DNA of 64,000 nt from contig JNEN01001200.1 in NCBI GenBank assembly GCA_000697355.1, forward strand, positions 124,001 to 188,000, read 5' to 3'. A model generated the notes under the pieces. The model searched no databases and was not told the DNA's origin. It saw only the letters and a program-made list of their open reading frames with translations. This stretch comes from Syncephalastrum monosporum B8922. Lineage: Eukaryota > Mucoromycota > Mucoromycetes > Mucorales > Syncephalastraceae. Below are positions 49,202 to 61,624 of this stretch, piece after piece (position 1 is the first letter of the stretch; each line of letters starts with the position of its first letter). Both the position numbers and the translations under genes were made by a program.

Positions 49202-49446
49202 AGCTCTACTGCCTCCTATAGAAGCAAATAAACTATACCTATCTGCCTACACCATATAACATGCCATAGTGGCTACAGAGGAGTGTTTGTTATATCTGGA
49301 TAGCTCTAACAGCTGAAAGATACTGTGTTGGGTGATGAGAAAGACGGAATTTCAAAAATGGGACATTTTTTTGTTATAAATGACTGATGTGTGTCAGATA
49401 TTTCGCATGAGCAAAAAAAAAAAAAGTTTGAAGCTCTTTCCCAGAG

Positions 49447-50217
49447 ATGGATGGCCTGACAAGTGAATGGACAACAGTCCAATCCACGGTCGGCCTGGGT
49501 GCCCTCGTTAGCTGGCTCTTCCTGTCCTGTATTTCAGAGCCCAAGACCCTCAAGTTCCATGTGGAATCCTCCTGCTGATAACTCAAACATCATCCCGTCT
49601 TCGTTCCTCTCCCATGTCATTCCAACCACAGCTGCTGGTCCCTCTTGGAAGGGAAACATTCTCGAGGACACCACATCCGCGTAAGATGTCAGCAGGTGTA
49701 TATTCTAGTAATGGGGGTCGCTGATTTGGAATAGAACCCGAAACACCCGAACGAGAATGTGTGCTATGACCCGTCTACCGCTTACCACCTGGACAACGTG
49801 CTTTCGCCCACGGCTGCCCAGGCCCACGATGCCTACCAACGCGCCGAATCTGCCCAGAAGAAACGGGCTAAGACGGCTTTTGAACAGCGCCGTGCTGTGT
49901 TGCGTAGCTTGCTCGAGTTCGTGCTGGATACTAGGGAGCCATCTACCGCGTCGATTGCCGTGACACCGGCAAGAGCAGTAAGTCAAAGGTCAGCTGATCT
50001 TCATTTATCTTGATGAACTCGAAATAGCAGTGATCGATGCCTTGCTCGGTGAGTCATCACGGCGTGCGCGAAACTGCGCTGGATATTTGACCATGGTGAA
50101 CGCGTCCTGGCCCAGGACTATCGTGACCCCGGCCTGATGGTTATGTACAAGCACGCCAAGGCTGTCTACCAATCTATGGGCGTCGTTGCTGCTCTTGTCA
50201 ACTGGAACTATCCGTAC

Positions 50218-50249
<32 letters not shown>

Positions 50250-51062
50250 CAATGAAAGAAAAATAGGTAAAAGCTCATGCCATGGACGGATTTTCCAGTT
50301 CCACAACATGCTGAGGCCCTTTCATCTCTGCGCTGATGTCCGGAACGCCATCCTTGTCAAGCCCTCCGAATATGTTGCCTGGTCGATGCAGTACTACCAG
50401 GGAATCGTCAGCGGATGTCTCGAAGCTCATGGTCACGATCCCGCCCTCGTCCAGTCCATCACTGGCTTTGCCGATGTCCGTGAGGCCATCGTGCAATGCG
50501 GCGTCAAGCATGTCACCTTTATCGGTCTCCTCGGTGTTGGCAAACTCGTCCAGCGCAACGCAACGGACTATCTCGTGCCTTGCGGACTCGAATTGGGTGG
50601 CAAAGATTGCGCGATTCTACTCAAGGACACGGATCTGACTCAGGCTATCCCAGTTTTGATGCGCGGTGCCTGTGAAAACTGCGGTCAGAACTACATTGGT
50701 ATCGAACGCATTGTCGTGGCGGCTGAGACCTACGGCAAGGTGAACAATGAAATGGAAACGCGTTTGAACAAGCTGCGCCAGGGTTCGGTCCTGGCGGACG
50801 GCGAAAGTGTGGACTGTGGTGCCCAAATCATGACATTCAGGTAAAGGACGATTTCCTTTTTTTCCTTTGTGGAAGAAGGCTCACACACATCGCGGTAATC
50901 TGAGAAATTAGAAGCTTTGGTTCAAGACGCTGTTTTGCGCGGTGTTCGCCTGCTCAAGGATGGTAAGCGCTACTTGCACTCCAAGCATACGCACGGTCAA
51001 TACTTTGAGCCTACGCTGCTGGTGGATGTCACTCTCGAAATGGAAATTGCCAGCGAAGAATT
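49447..51062 (+). pseudogene. Aldehyde dehydrogenase (Msc7-like) pseudogene
   Basis: Starts MDGLTSEWTTVQSTVGLGAL with a membrane-anchor-like segment, as in fungal Msc7-type ALDHs. Recognisable blocks: VCYDPSTAYHLDNV, KTAFEQRRAVLRSLLEFV, YRVDCRDTGKS, KLRWIFDHGERVLAQDY, GVVAALVNWNYP, an intron with a TA microsatellite (50220-50248), NAILVKPSEYVAWSMQY, HVTFIGLLGVGKLVQ, GLELGGKDCAILL, and a second intron before VRLLKDGKRYLHSK. At least three frame breaks occur (near 49570, 49930, 50053). The catalytic cysteine of GQNC is Tyr (TAC at 50692-50694). The coding sequence ends abruptly after MEIASEE at about 51062, where a copy of the expanded family begins. It lost function by mutation and truncation. 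Confidence 0.85.
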
Positions 51063-51767
51063 TCTATTGTTCCTTTCACTTGCTACCAAAGTAAGAAAAT
51101 AAGAAGACTGCATTTACGCTTTTCTGATCAATGTACTGCTTAATTAGAATACGACTATAAACACGAAGCAAAAGCAAACGATCCCGGTCAGAATCAGGAA
51201 ACGACGTTCAACGAGCAATTAGGAGGATCAGAAGGACGTTGTTGGACAAAACAACATCAGAGTTGGAGGAGAACATCCACAATGTCCACCAGACAAGTTA
51301 CTCAAGGACAATGGTACACACCAGGTATTGCAGCTCAAGATGTAAGTTAAATGAATAATGAAAAATATAAACGTGTTTGTTAACAGAGTTGACAGTTCAA
51401 TGAACGCGACGGCGTCAAAACAGGCGACTCTCAGCATTCCGTCGGAACGTTGAAACTGTATCACGCATACAAAATTTGAAACCAAAAGAAAAAGGTGTAG
51501 TTGCGTAAGTCAAGAATAACAACCGTGTATGATGAGCACGTTCTAACGGGCATTTATGTATTCGCTAGGCTTGGGGCCAATCCGGTCCTGGATTTAACGA
51601 AAGAGGAGGACTCTGTACTCCGACATTTATTCTCTGCCGAAGGTTGGGCTCACCTGTAAAGACATTATGGGTATCAATACGAGGACCCAGTTACGCTGTT
51701 GGATGAGATATCAAAACAATCAGAGATATCGAAAGGTAAGTGATTATAACTCATTTAAACCTGCTAT
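51063..51767 (+). pseudogene. Broken copy 3 of the expanded family, joined to the ALDH pseudogene
   Basis: Parallels 37520-38210 and 41360-42070: shared GCATTTACGC leader, ACGACGTTCAAC in exon 1, the intron donor GTAAGTTAAATGAATAATG, exon 2 remnant (GAACGCGACGGCGT) with internal deletions, exon 3 remnant (GGCTTGGGGCCAATCCGGTC). Similarity ends near 51767. It resembles copy 1 (37.5 kb) more than the intact copy. The left boundary coincides with the ALDH break. Confidence 0.75.
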
Positions 51768-53040
51768 GGCCGCCAAGGAGCTCAATAAGCACACCAACTG
51801 TTAGGACAGCAATCGCCTTATGGTGCCTATCAACCGTCTTCTTCATCGCTTCCGTCGTTCTCTCCGCCGATGTCCTTCTCGTCAGCCAACTTCTGCCTGT
51901 CCAGAGCCTAAACATTCTCTAATGCAATCCTGTCATCCCTCGTCATGTAAGCGCGTGCTAAGCTTTTGTCTTGTAACCCAGGGAGAAGGACATATACTCA
52001 TACGAACGATACACGCATGGATAGATCACTGCCACGTAGTCGCCGAATACGCGTTGCCCTGCCGATTTCAAGCTAAGCACGCTCAGAGCTATCCTATTCT
52101 CGAATAGTCCATTGATAAAGCCAAAACTACCCTCGGCGGTCCACTTTGGGCCTTATTCTACCACCTCTTCTACGTAAGTAAAGAAAGGACGGGAATAAAA
52201 ATTACCGAGAGACTGACCTTGGGTGCTTGCTAGGCCAAAGTCCGTTAGCTCATGCATATGCGCGTCTTAATGGCCTCCTTCTTCGATTGGGATGTTCTCC
52301 ACCAGCAACTTGTCGACCGATGGATATGCCCCGAGCTCAACTATGACTACGTTGACTTTGTTGCCTCGGTCTTATACATGGTACAAACCCCCCCCCGCAA
52401 CCGCCTGCGTACGTATTTGTCATGGACGCTCGTACCAGGCCAGACGACCCTCGCTGAAGTCATTCTGCAGTCCCTCGACGCGACCCCGAACGTAGACGGC
52501 AGTACCAACGTTGACCTAACCACGTTGACGCCGCAGTTGGCTTCTACAAGCTCGTCGATGACGAAGCCTATGCTCGTCGTCGGTGATCTCAGTGACCTTC
52601 ACGTCCCCCCGCACCACAGGTGACCTTTGGTGAGCCTCACCGATGCCAAGATCTTGGTATCTGGAATACTGGTCAAAATGCGCACTGTGTTCAACGAGAC
52701 CCACCTCGTTCACAGATGCCTTGGCGCCTTACAAGCCCAACCTCTACCACGCCCCACCGAGCACACCACTTTATTTTGCTCGCAAACGCAATGCTACGAA
52801 TTGCCGGATACCCAAAGTCCACTGTCGACTACTGTGTCGATGTCACGCCTTCGGATATACATGCCCACATACCCTTCAGCTAGCATCTGTCGCCATCTAC
52901 GAGGCTTTCTGTTCTTCAACGTTCGGCCGGTTTATCATACCGAGTTTGGATGATGGACTAATTACATCGGGCACGGAAGCGCGCCGCAAGAAAGGACGTC
53001 GTAATGTGATTTTTTTTTCACTTCTTAATCGGTACAAGCA
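51768..53040 (+). other. Decayed coding DNA between family copy and Fanzor-like remnant
   Basis: Interrupted plus-strand stretches with coding-like composition: LMASFFDWDVLHQQLVDRWI and ELNYDYVDFVASVLYMVQTP at 52250-52400, then LANAMLRIAGYPKSTVDYC at about 52785-52845 and VAIYEAFCSSTFGRFIIPSL at about 52890-52950, in different frames. The latter two probably belong to the 5' part of the remnant starting at 53041. The first is unassigned. Confidence 0.4.
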
Positions 53041-54986
53041 CTCTGTGACAAGTGCAAGCTTGATTTTATGCACCATATCACGATTTCCATCGACAAGACT
53101 TTCCATATGCTAGGCCGAGCAAAAAGAGGCCACATCCTGGTGAGATCAGCTTATGAGGACCGCAAGTGTGCCACCAGCAACGCGAAAAGCCAAGGCAGAG
53201 AAGACGGGAAAGCCAAGGAGAAGGCCGAGGCCCAGACCGAAGCGCTTGATAAAGACATCGAGGAAAAGATAAAAAATACTCGGCGCAATAATATCATTAT
53301 TGCAGAAGCAGAATGACATAGCGCAAGGTCTTTACGGCAAGGAAAGAACAAAAGCGATGGGCAACAAACGGCGTATGGTGTGTGTATACCGTTTGGCAGA
53401 GCATGAGCTTCTATGCGCAAGGAGAGATTTCAAGGACCTGAAGAGGAAAACAAACTCCATCAGCAGAGTGGAGGTGAGGGTACAGATCATCGATTACTCA
53501 TAGGCACTTATGTATTGCACCATAGGATATCGCTGGCACAGAGCCTGACATTTCGCTCACAAGGCCCAGGGGACATTCAGTGCCCTTCTGCGAGGACAAT
53601 GCCGAACGCATCGATCTGAGGGGGATGGACCTGTCGAAAGTTGTTTTTGGTGGTACAGATCCCGGCCACAAAATCATGCAACAAACAGTGTCCATGTCCC
53701 CTGAGGAAGTGAAAGAACACATCGCACTATACAAAAACAAAAAGCAACAAGTGGATGCTGTCAGTCTTCCACTCCCAATCACAACTCGAGCAGAGCATAT
53801 CAACCATGTGTCCTTCTCTGAGAGATTCGCCAGACGGCGATCGATGCGCAAAATGGTAACAGTACGTTCATTGAGATTACAATTCCACGTTGCTTATGTA
53901 TTCATGTAGACGGCTGTGGGGGTAAAGAGTCAGTACTACAACGAGACCGCCACAGAGAATCCTGCAGACGATACGCCTGACTATGTTAAAGAGGTGTGTA
54001 TAGAGTATACAATATGATATCATGAGCTCATATTCTCGATCTAGATCTTTGAGCGAACGATCGATGAGGAGGGCAACGTTGTAGCTTATGGCAGCCGTAA
54101 CAGCACTTCTGCGGCAAGTACCAAAGACGATGCTGATAAGGAATATGATCTCGATGCGCCTTCTTCGTCAGATGAAGATGAAGACAAAGTTGGCCAAAAA
54201 ACGGCGAGCCGAGCCGAGCCGATATAAAAGCGAACTGGAAGATCAGCAGCAGCAGAAGCGAACTGTTGAAGAAGAGCGCGCCGAACGTCAACGACAAGGA
54301 GAGGAGAGGAGAGCAGCTCCTCGCTGGAGAAATAGCGTGAAAACAAGCTCCACATGCCAAAGAGCGTCATTGATTATCAGAAGGTGAGTAGTTCGATAAT
54401 GAATATGCATACACATGTACTTAATGTATCTCATTACAGGTACGATTGAGACATGTGGACTGTATCCGCAATTTCTATCACTCCCCGGCCGGGCTCAATG
54501 AGAGCCGCACTCGAGTATTAAAGACGAGGCAGGCGTATAGAAAGGCCACTGCCAGAGAACGCCGGCTCGTAAAATTGAATCGTAGCAAAGGCACAAGAGC
54601 AATTATGTGCGTCGGCCTCGCGGGCATGGGTCATGGGTGTCAAGTCGCGGCTGAAGGGGGCGTAGAGCAAGAACGGCAAAAAAGTCCGGGCTGCTCACGC
54701 GCAACAGACACCAGTTGCGCTTACCAATGAGTTCCAAACCAGCCAGACGTGCGTATTTTGTTTCGGGCCTCCGAAAGCAACGCGAAAAAAGTTGGTCAAC
54801 GGTACCAAAGCAACAAATTACGATACGTTGCTTTGTAGGAACGATAAGTGTCCCTCTGCTCGGCTTGGAAACGGTGCGTTTTCCCGCGACCAGCTCTCAG
54901 CTTGTGCGATAGCAATAGCGGGAGCTTCCGCCATGCTATCCGAGGACCACCATCCGCTCCCGCCCTTCGATCCGCCCTCCCAATAA
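53041..54986 (+). pseudogene. Decayed Fanzor/TnpB-like (OrfB) gene
   Basis: Pieces in order: CDKCKLDFMHHITISIDKTF; a charged helical stretch to NTRRNNIIIAEAE; frameshift near 53310; KERTKAMGNKRRMVCVYRLA and HELLCARRDFKDLKRKTNS; an intron; ERIDLRGMDLSKVV and FGGTDPGHKIMQQTVSM (RuvC-I-like; Asp codon 53658-53660); two introns; an acidic tail; stops at 54225 and 54333; HMPKSVIDYQK, intron, VRLRHVDCIRNFYHSPAG; frameshift near 54635 and a stop at 54663; TPVALTNEFQTSQTCVFCFG and CRNDKCPSARL (four-cysteine zinc ribbon), then FSRDQLSACAIAIAG (RuvC-III-like Asp, 54888-54890). This TSxxCxxC...C...C...RD order is that of TnpB/Fanzor RNA-guided nucleases. The RuvC-II Glu was not located. Three stops and two frame breaks make it a pseudogene. 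No transposon ends found. Confidence 0.6.
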
Positions 54987-55435
54987 ACACCTTTTTTGCG
55001 ACCATTCTTTCACATTACTGGTATTAGGTTTTTCCTGCTCTTTAACCTTGATACTGACACGTTCTGCACTTATGCAGCCTTTTATGTGCAACCTGTTTAC
55101 ATCTTTAGAGCCTTTGAACCCTCTTCATAGGTTTTTGTAAATGATAGCTTTTCTTGCTTTACTCTTTCGGGCATTCCTTCAAAAAGACCGCTTGTTTCTT
55201 TTGCAGATGCGGCTCCCGTGGACAGAATTTATTCAAGTACAGCGCGCCGTTCTTAATACTGTACCAGTCCGCTTGGTTCTCCTCTTACAATTCGACGCCC
55301 TTAATATCGTGGGCATGGCCTCATGAGTGCTTCGCAAAACCATGCTGCTTCGATTATAGCCGCTATTGCCGAACGGATTAGCCTGCGCCGTGAACGTACG
55401 TACGTCACACGGAACAATGAAGGAAGAAACTCAAG
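54987..55435. other. Spacer between Fanzor-like remnant and Sws1 gene
   Basis: T-rich on the left (possible 3' flank of the remnant). The right end is the promoter of the gene at 55436. No other feature. Confidence 0.5.
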
Positions 55436-55951
55436 ATGGAATCAGTCATGGAAGACCATGTCAGGATCTTGTACACTCTGATGGGTGAGCGACTTTTTGA
55501 GGCAATCCATTGGGCCGAGACAGGAGCAGGTAGGGAGAGGGAGGGGGGTAGAGCCCATATATAGATATAAGCGTGTATCATACTGTATGGGTTTACTGAT
55601 AGCCAGAGCAGTTCAGGCTGTGACATGTCCTGCAGGACGACGCGTATATCGCGTGAATGAACCGCCCGCTGACGAAGAGGTCTCACATGCTGAACGGACA
55701 CAGACCTGCTATCTCGAGCCATTGCACTGTTCCTGCACGGGATTTCTTCGCAACGTCGTCTGTCTCCAGACAGACACCATGGTAGATCAGACTATGTCAG
55801 AAGAGATGACTTATGTTCTTATACACAACCCTAGTGCACCCATCTTTTGGCCATTATGTTATCTGAATCCCTTGGCTTCACGGCCGAGGCCGAAACCATG
55901 ACAGACGAGGCCTTTGCCGAAGCCATATACCTCTGGAGCAGTACCAAGTAA
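55436..55951 (+). CDS. SWS1: SWIM zinc-finger protein, ZSWIM7/Sws1 homolog
   Basis: Three exons (55436-55529, 55603-55781, 55835-55951), 129 aa. N-terminal helix MESVMEDHVRILYTLMGERL; CPAGRRVYRV; then the SWIM motif C-x-C...C-x-H split over exons 2 and 3: LHCSCTGFLRNV, then TMCTHLLAIMLSES. The tail is acidic (MTDEAFAEAIYLWSS). Arrangement and length match human ZSWIM7 and fission yeast Sws1, the conserved SWIM subunit of Shu-type complexes that promote Rad51-dependent homologous recombination. All four putative metal ligands are present. Acts in the nucleus with Rad51 paralogs (established for the family). Its stop lies only 10 bp from the stop of the convergent GON7-like gene. Confidence 0.9.
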
Positions 55952-55961
55952 TATATATAAA

Positions 55962-56288
55962 CTAGGACGTCTTTTGTTTCTTTGCACTTGATTTGTCAGC
56001 ACCTGGCTGCTGCTTATTTTTTGGGGATGAAGCCTCCTCCTTCTCGTCCTCTTCTTCTGCGTCCTCTTCGTCTTGATCGTCGTCGTCTTCTTGAATGGGC
56101 CCGGAATGACCTTCTTGCGCCATGCGTTGGGTCAAGTATTGGTTGATATCCGCTTGCATGGCAGTGACAGCAGCCGGCAGGCCTTGGATCGGGTGTTGAT
56201 CGCTGCCAGGTGCGACGGTGTGCTCGAATGAACGCGTCTCGGCCGGGGACGTGTAGGTCGCTTTGAGAGACATGACGAAAGAAGACAT
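55962..56288 (-). CDS. GON7: GON7-like KEOPS/EKC complex subunit
   Basis: Single exon, 108 aa, ATG at 56288. Beta-strand-rich N-terminus (MSLKATYTSPAETRSFEHTV), then HPIQGLPAAVTAMQADINQYL, the segment equivalent to the helix binding Pcc1 in GON7 proteins. The acidic disordered middle (DDDDQDEEDAEEEDE) and basic tail (KNKQQPGADKSSAKKQKTS) match the human GON7 layout. KEOPS makes the N6-threonylcarbamoyl modification (t6A) on tRNA. The identification rests on layout and the PIQGL segment; the family is weakly conserved in sequence. Confidence 0.7.
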   Translation of the reverse strand: MSSFVMSLKATYTSPAETRSFEHTVAPGSDQHPIQGLPAAVTAMQADINQYLTQRMAQEGHSGPIQEDDDDQDEEDAEEEDEKEEASSPKNKQQPGADKSSAKKQKTS

Positions 56289-56465
56289 TCAGGCGGGGTT
56301 GGAAATGAAACACCACTAAAAAAGTGCAGGTGTGTATTTTACTGTCACCACGGAAACAGTATAAAAATAAAATGGAGTATATATATTATATATTTTTTTT
56401 ACAGATCTATCCAAGAAGGATGGCAGTACAGAAACGTAAAGGCTTGAGTGTAGGGCAGTGGGCTG

Positions 56466-56499
<34 letters not shown>
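56466..56499 (+). repeat. A34 homopolymer
   Basis: 34 consecutive A in the spacer between the GON7-like and coronin genes. Such long runs are prone to length error and length change. No target duplication was seen that would mark it as a retroposon tail. Confidence 0.9.
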
Positions 56500-56500
<1 letters not shown>

Positions 56501-56784
56501 AGAAGAAGAGAAGGAAGGAAATAAGCTCTGTTGTGTTAATTGGCCATACAGTAGTTTTGATCATGTTAGACTGCTGGGCTGGTTCAGGAACAAGGCAGAC
56601 AGAGATTCCCGAACAGGGAGGAAGCCCCGATTTGGGCCTGTCGCTTTCTTTGGACTCTTGACTCTCTTTTTTCGCCTCCCTTTGTCTTCTCGCCTCATCT
56701 CTCGCCTCTCGCCATTCTGTAAGTCGCGCTTCCATCGCCCACCTTATGACTTTAGTGTTCTTGTCTCACTCGCCTGCTCTTTAG

Positions 56785-58736
<1,952 letters not shown>

Positions 58737-59957
58737 ATCTTTGTCCTATCTGTATGTTTAAACATTTTACCCGCGTTTTTGTGTATGCGTTCGATGTCTA
58801 TGTGCAAGTGATTGATTTGTGTACTTTATCATGTCTAAGCCAGGGTGTTTCTGGTCGACTACAAGCCTGTCTTATACGTGCTATTCGCTTGCACACGAGA
58901 GGCTATGATTCTATGAATCCTCTTCGCTGTTTTCATGTCTCTTTTAATCCACCTTCTCTTTGTTATCGGCTTTACACTGGAAAACGTGCACAGTGACGAA
59001 GAAAGAGAAACAGTGCTATCCTAGAGGCTTATTTTCTAGATTCAAAAAGGCTATATACGCGACTCATATAGTCTTGGACTCTCGAGACCTTGAGCGGTGA
59101 GATGCCCAACAATGGATGTTTGAAAAACGAGCCAACTGCTTACATCTCGTTCTCAGCTTCAAAAGGCAATCGTTTTTTCACAACGTCCGAGCCACTAACT
59201 TTTGATTGGTAAAAAAAAGACTGCAAACCCTGTAGATTCAGTGCCACAGCAATTGAAATTATCGAAGAGGCTTCAACGTTCTCAAGTATCCGGACCCTCA
59301 TATCAAAGTAGCGGGGGCGGGGGAAAGAAACATCAATCGTGCGACGCGGTTGTATCAACTCTGAACAGACTTCCTGACGGGACATCACATTGGAAATTTC
59401 CAGTCCTTTGTAAGATATGCACGATATTGTGCTCCATTCATCGGCTCTAATTTCGTCGGATAAGCAAATGGAGAGCAAGAGTTGAGTCGGTGACCTATGT
59501 CAAGTTGGGTTTTTATATAGCGTTACAGCAAAACTGTAAGATATGCACCTGTTTACCCTGATATTTTTGTCGCCGTACTCGTCTTCCATTGGAGCTGGCC
59601 AGTACGATATCAAAGTCCAAGTATGCATCGATATTGATTTATTATTCTTCCGGCCGTAAGTCTTTTGCTTACAATTTTACAATGACCAAGTGCTCATTAT
59701 ATCATTATATGTAGCAGCAGACGCTCATTTTTGCATTTGGCAACGATACATATATGCAGTCCATATTCATTAGACCCGAATAAAAGAACCAAAACTCTGA
59801 CATCCTTCAAACAGTTCCTCACACACTGATTGATGCACAAAGGTAAAGTGCTTCTTGATAAAGTGTATTACAGTAGATGGCATGTGCATATTCTACATAT
59901 GTACAAGGAATATGTGTATCTCAATAATCTGGAATAAACGGTTAGTTAGAGATGTAA
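58737..59957. other. Convergent intergenic region, one uncertain minus-strand frame
   Basis: 3' flanks of coronin and the CHIP gene. On the minus strand 59478-59140 an open frame contains KGLEISNVMSRQEVCSELI and VSFPRPRYFDMRVRI and may be a real or decayed exon. A coding-like stretch upstream (about 59640-59560, YLDFDIVLASSNGRR) does not join in frame by any consensus junction I found. Otherwise AT-rich. Confidence 0.4.
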
Positions 59958-61481
59958 TCAAAGTATACGAGGACGCTTTTTCCTGAATTTACCTGCAGCC
60001 CAACCATTGTCTTTCAAAAAATCTTCAATAGCTTCCTTCAAAGACCGGTTCGGGATAAGCGCGGATTCAGAGCATGGGCGTCCGGTAATGGGATCAAAAT
60101 TGCCGTTCCTGGCAAAATGGTCGAGGAGGGGTTGTCGTTCGTAGGTGAATCCGTCTAACCTCAAATGGATACACAACGAAGAAATTATTACCCTTGATTA
60201 CATCCACGCTTTTAAGCGTACCTGGGGTGAAAACAGGATCGTGCATGATATTGAACGAGATCTTGTCGAGGTAGGCATCTGGTATTTCTCGACGCATCAA
60301 ATTTTCCTTGGACTGCTCAAACACCTTTTGAATTTGCACGAGTCGCTCGTTCTACAGCAGTGTGAATGAGTGAATGACCCATAAACGGTGATTTTTCCTA
60401 CATACGGCAAAATAGTCAATCTCGTCTATTCGTTCAGAATCATCGCCGGCTTGAGCGAGGTCACGTTTTTTCTCCTCGAGTACGAGGCCCTTGACGTAGC
60501 GCAAGAGCTCGGATTCGTGTTCCAGTCGCACGGCTTCGTCATCGTCCCATTTCTACAGTGTTGCTAGGGTGAGTGCGAAGACAAGGGACAAATAAATCAA
60601 TATCTTACACGTTTGCGGGCCATCAAGAGCGCTTGGAGGATGTCATTGACGTATTTCACTTTTTGTTGGATAGCGAGCTCGTAGGCTGGAGAAGATCAAT
60701 TGAGACTTTAGAAGAGTCTAGAGGCAGAGACAGCGATATTCTCATACCTATTTTGAGCTTATTCAAAGCTATGGTATACAAAATGCAATGTGAGCGTGTC
60801 TGATTTGGTTTCCACCCTTGGCGCTTATTTTTCCTTTTTCTTTCATTTTCCCTACCTTCGGTATGTTGTTTTTCCTCAATTAAGGCTTGACCAAGCTGAT
60901 TTACATTGTCAGTGTTCTAACCCACCTTGTTCTAGCTCAGTCACGTACCAAGTAGTATGCCTTGACTGTCAGAATAAATAAGCATCAGATAATCAATCGA
61001 TAGATGGCAATCGGACGCTATTGCCTGCTTACCCATGGTGCTGTCTAATTCAATAGCTTTCCGGGTATCCGAGATGACCTTGTTGTATTGGTAGATCTAA
61101 AGAAGTAGACGAGTCCTTGAGCTCTTTCTATGCATGCAGGGCAAAAGGAACCCGTTCTTACTAAGCAACCAATCAACTCACCTTTGAATAGCACAAGGCT
61201 CGGTTTGTATAATAAACCCGCTCAGTTGGATCCTTAATCTAGAATATAATAAATGGTTTGCTTCTTTATCAGATACACACAAATAGACTAGCCGAGAAGG
61301 CGCGGGGGGGAACCGTACAATGGCCGTCGAGTATTCTTTGATGGCATCCTCATAGCGATGCTCTGCAAAGAGTTTGTTGCCTAGAGTGCGTTCATGTCAT
61401 GGTTACAAAGACGGCTGCTGCGACAGAAGGGCGGGTAGAGTTACCTTGTTTCTTGTGATTCTCTGCTTCTTCTTTTGTCAT
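59958..61481 (-). CDS. STUB1: CHIP/STUB1-type E3 ubiquitin ligase (TPR + U-box)
   Basis: Eleven exons (first 61481-61445, last 60154-59958), 282 aa. N-terminal TPRs: EAENHKKQGNKLFAEHRYED, then YSTAIIKDPTERVYYTNRAL and KAYYLLGQALIEEKQH, which clamp the EEVD tails of Hsp70/Hsp90. A helical hairpin/coiled coil follows (LRYVKGLVLEEKKRDLAQAG). The C-terminal U-box: DKISFNIMHDPVFTPDGFTY, HFARNGNFDPITGRP, ALIPNRSLKEAIEDFL. Ends in a basic tail (KFRKKRPRIL). The family ubiquitinates chaperone-bound clients. Very small exons (17 and 21 nt) are supported by phase and consensus sites. CHIP is absent from budding yeast but present in animals and some fungi. It is divergently transcribed with lumazine synthase. 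Confidence 0.9.
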
Positions 61482-61624
61482 GGACGAGTCAAAGTTGCTT
61501 TGTTATACGAGAGCAGCTGTGAACAAACTTTGTTTCCCAGCACACGCGAAAAATGGATATATAATGAGCACTGTTTGGCGGGGTCACCGGCCTCACCCAC
61601 TCTTTATTTCTCCACTTTACAAAC
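61482..61624. promoter_or_regulatory. Shared divergent promoter, CHIP / lumazine synthase
   Basis: Only 143 bp separate the two start codons. A TATATAA at 61558-61564 lies 61 bp before the RIB4 ATG. The leader of RIB4 is C/T-rich (CTTTATTTCTCC). Sharing of regulatory sites is inferred from the spacing alone. Confidence 0.6.

Noticed and set aside
37520..51767. LTR retrotransposon formed by the three similar segments
   Set aside because: The similar segments contain exons and introns of one protein family and lack LTR features, primer-binding site or polymerase genes between them.
56316..56735. 139-aa minus-strand frame containing a long Phe run
   Set aside because: The Phe run is only the A34 tract read backwards; the rest is promoter DNA between two genes.
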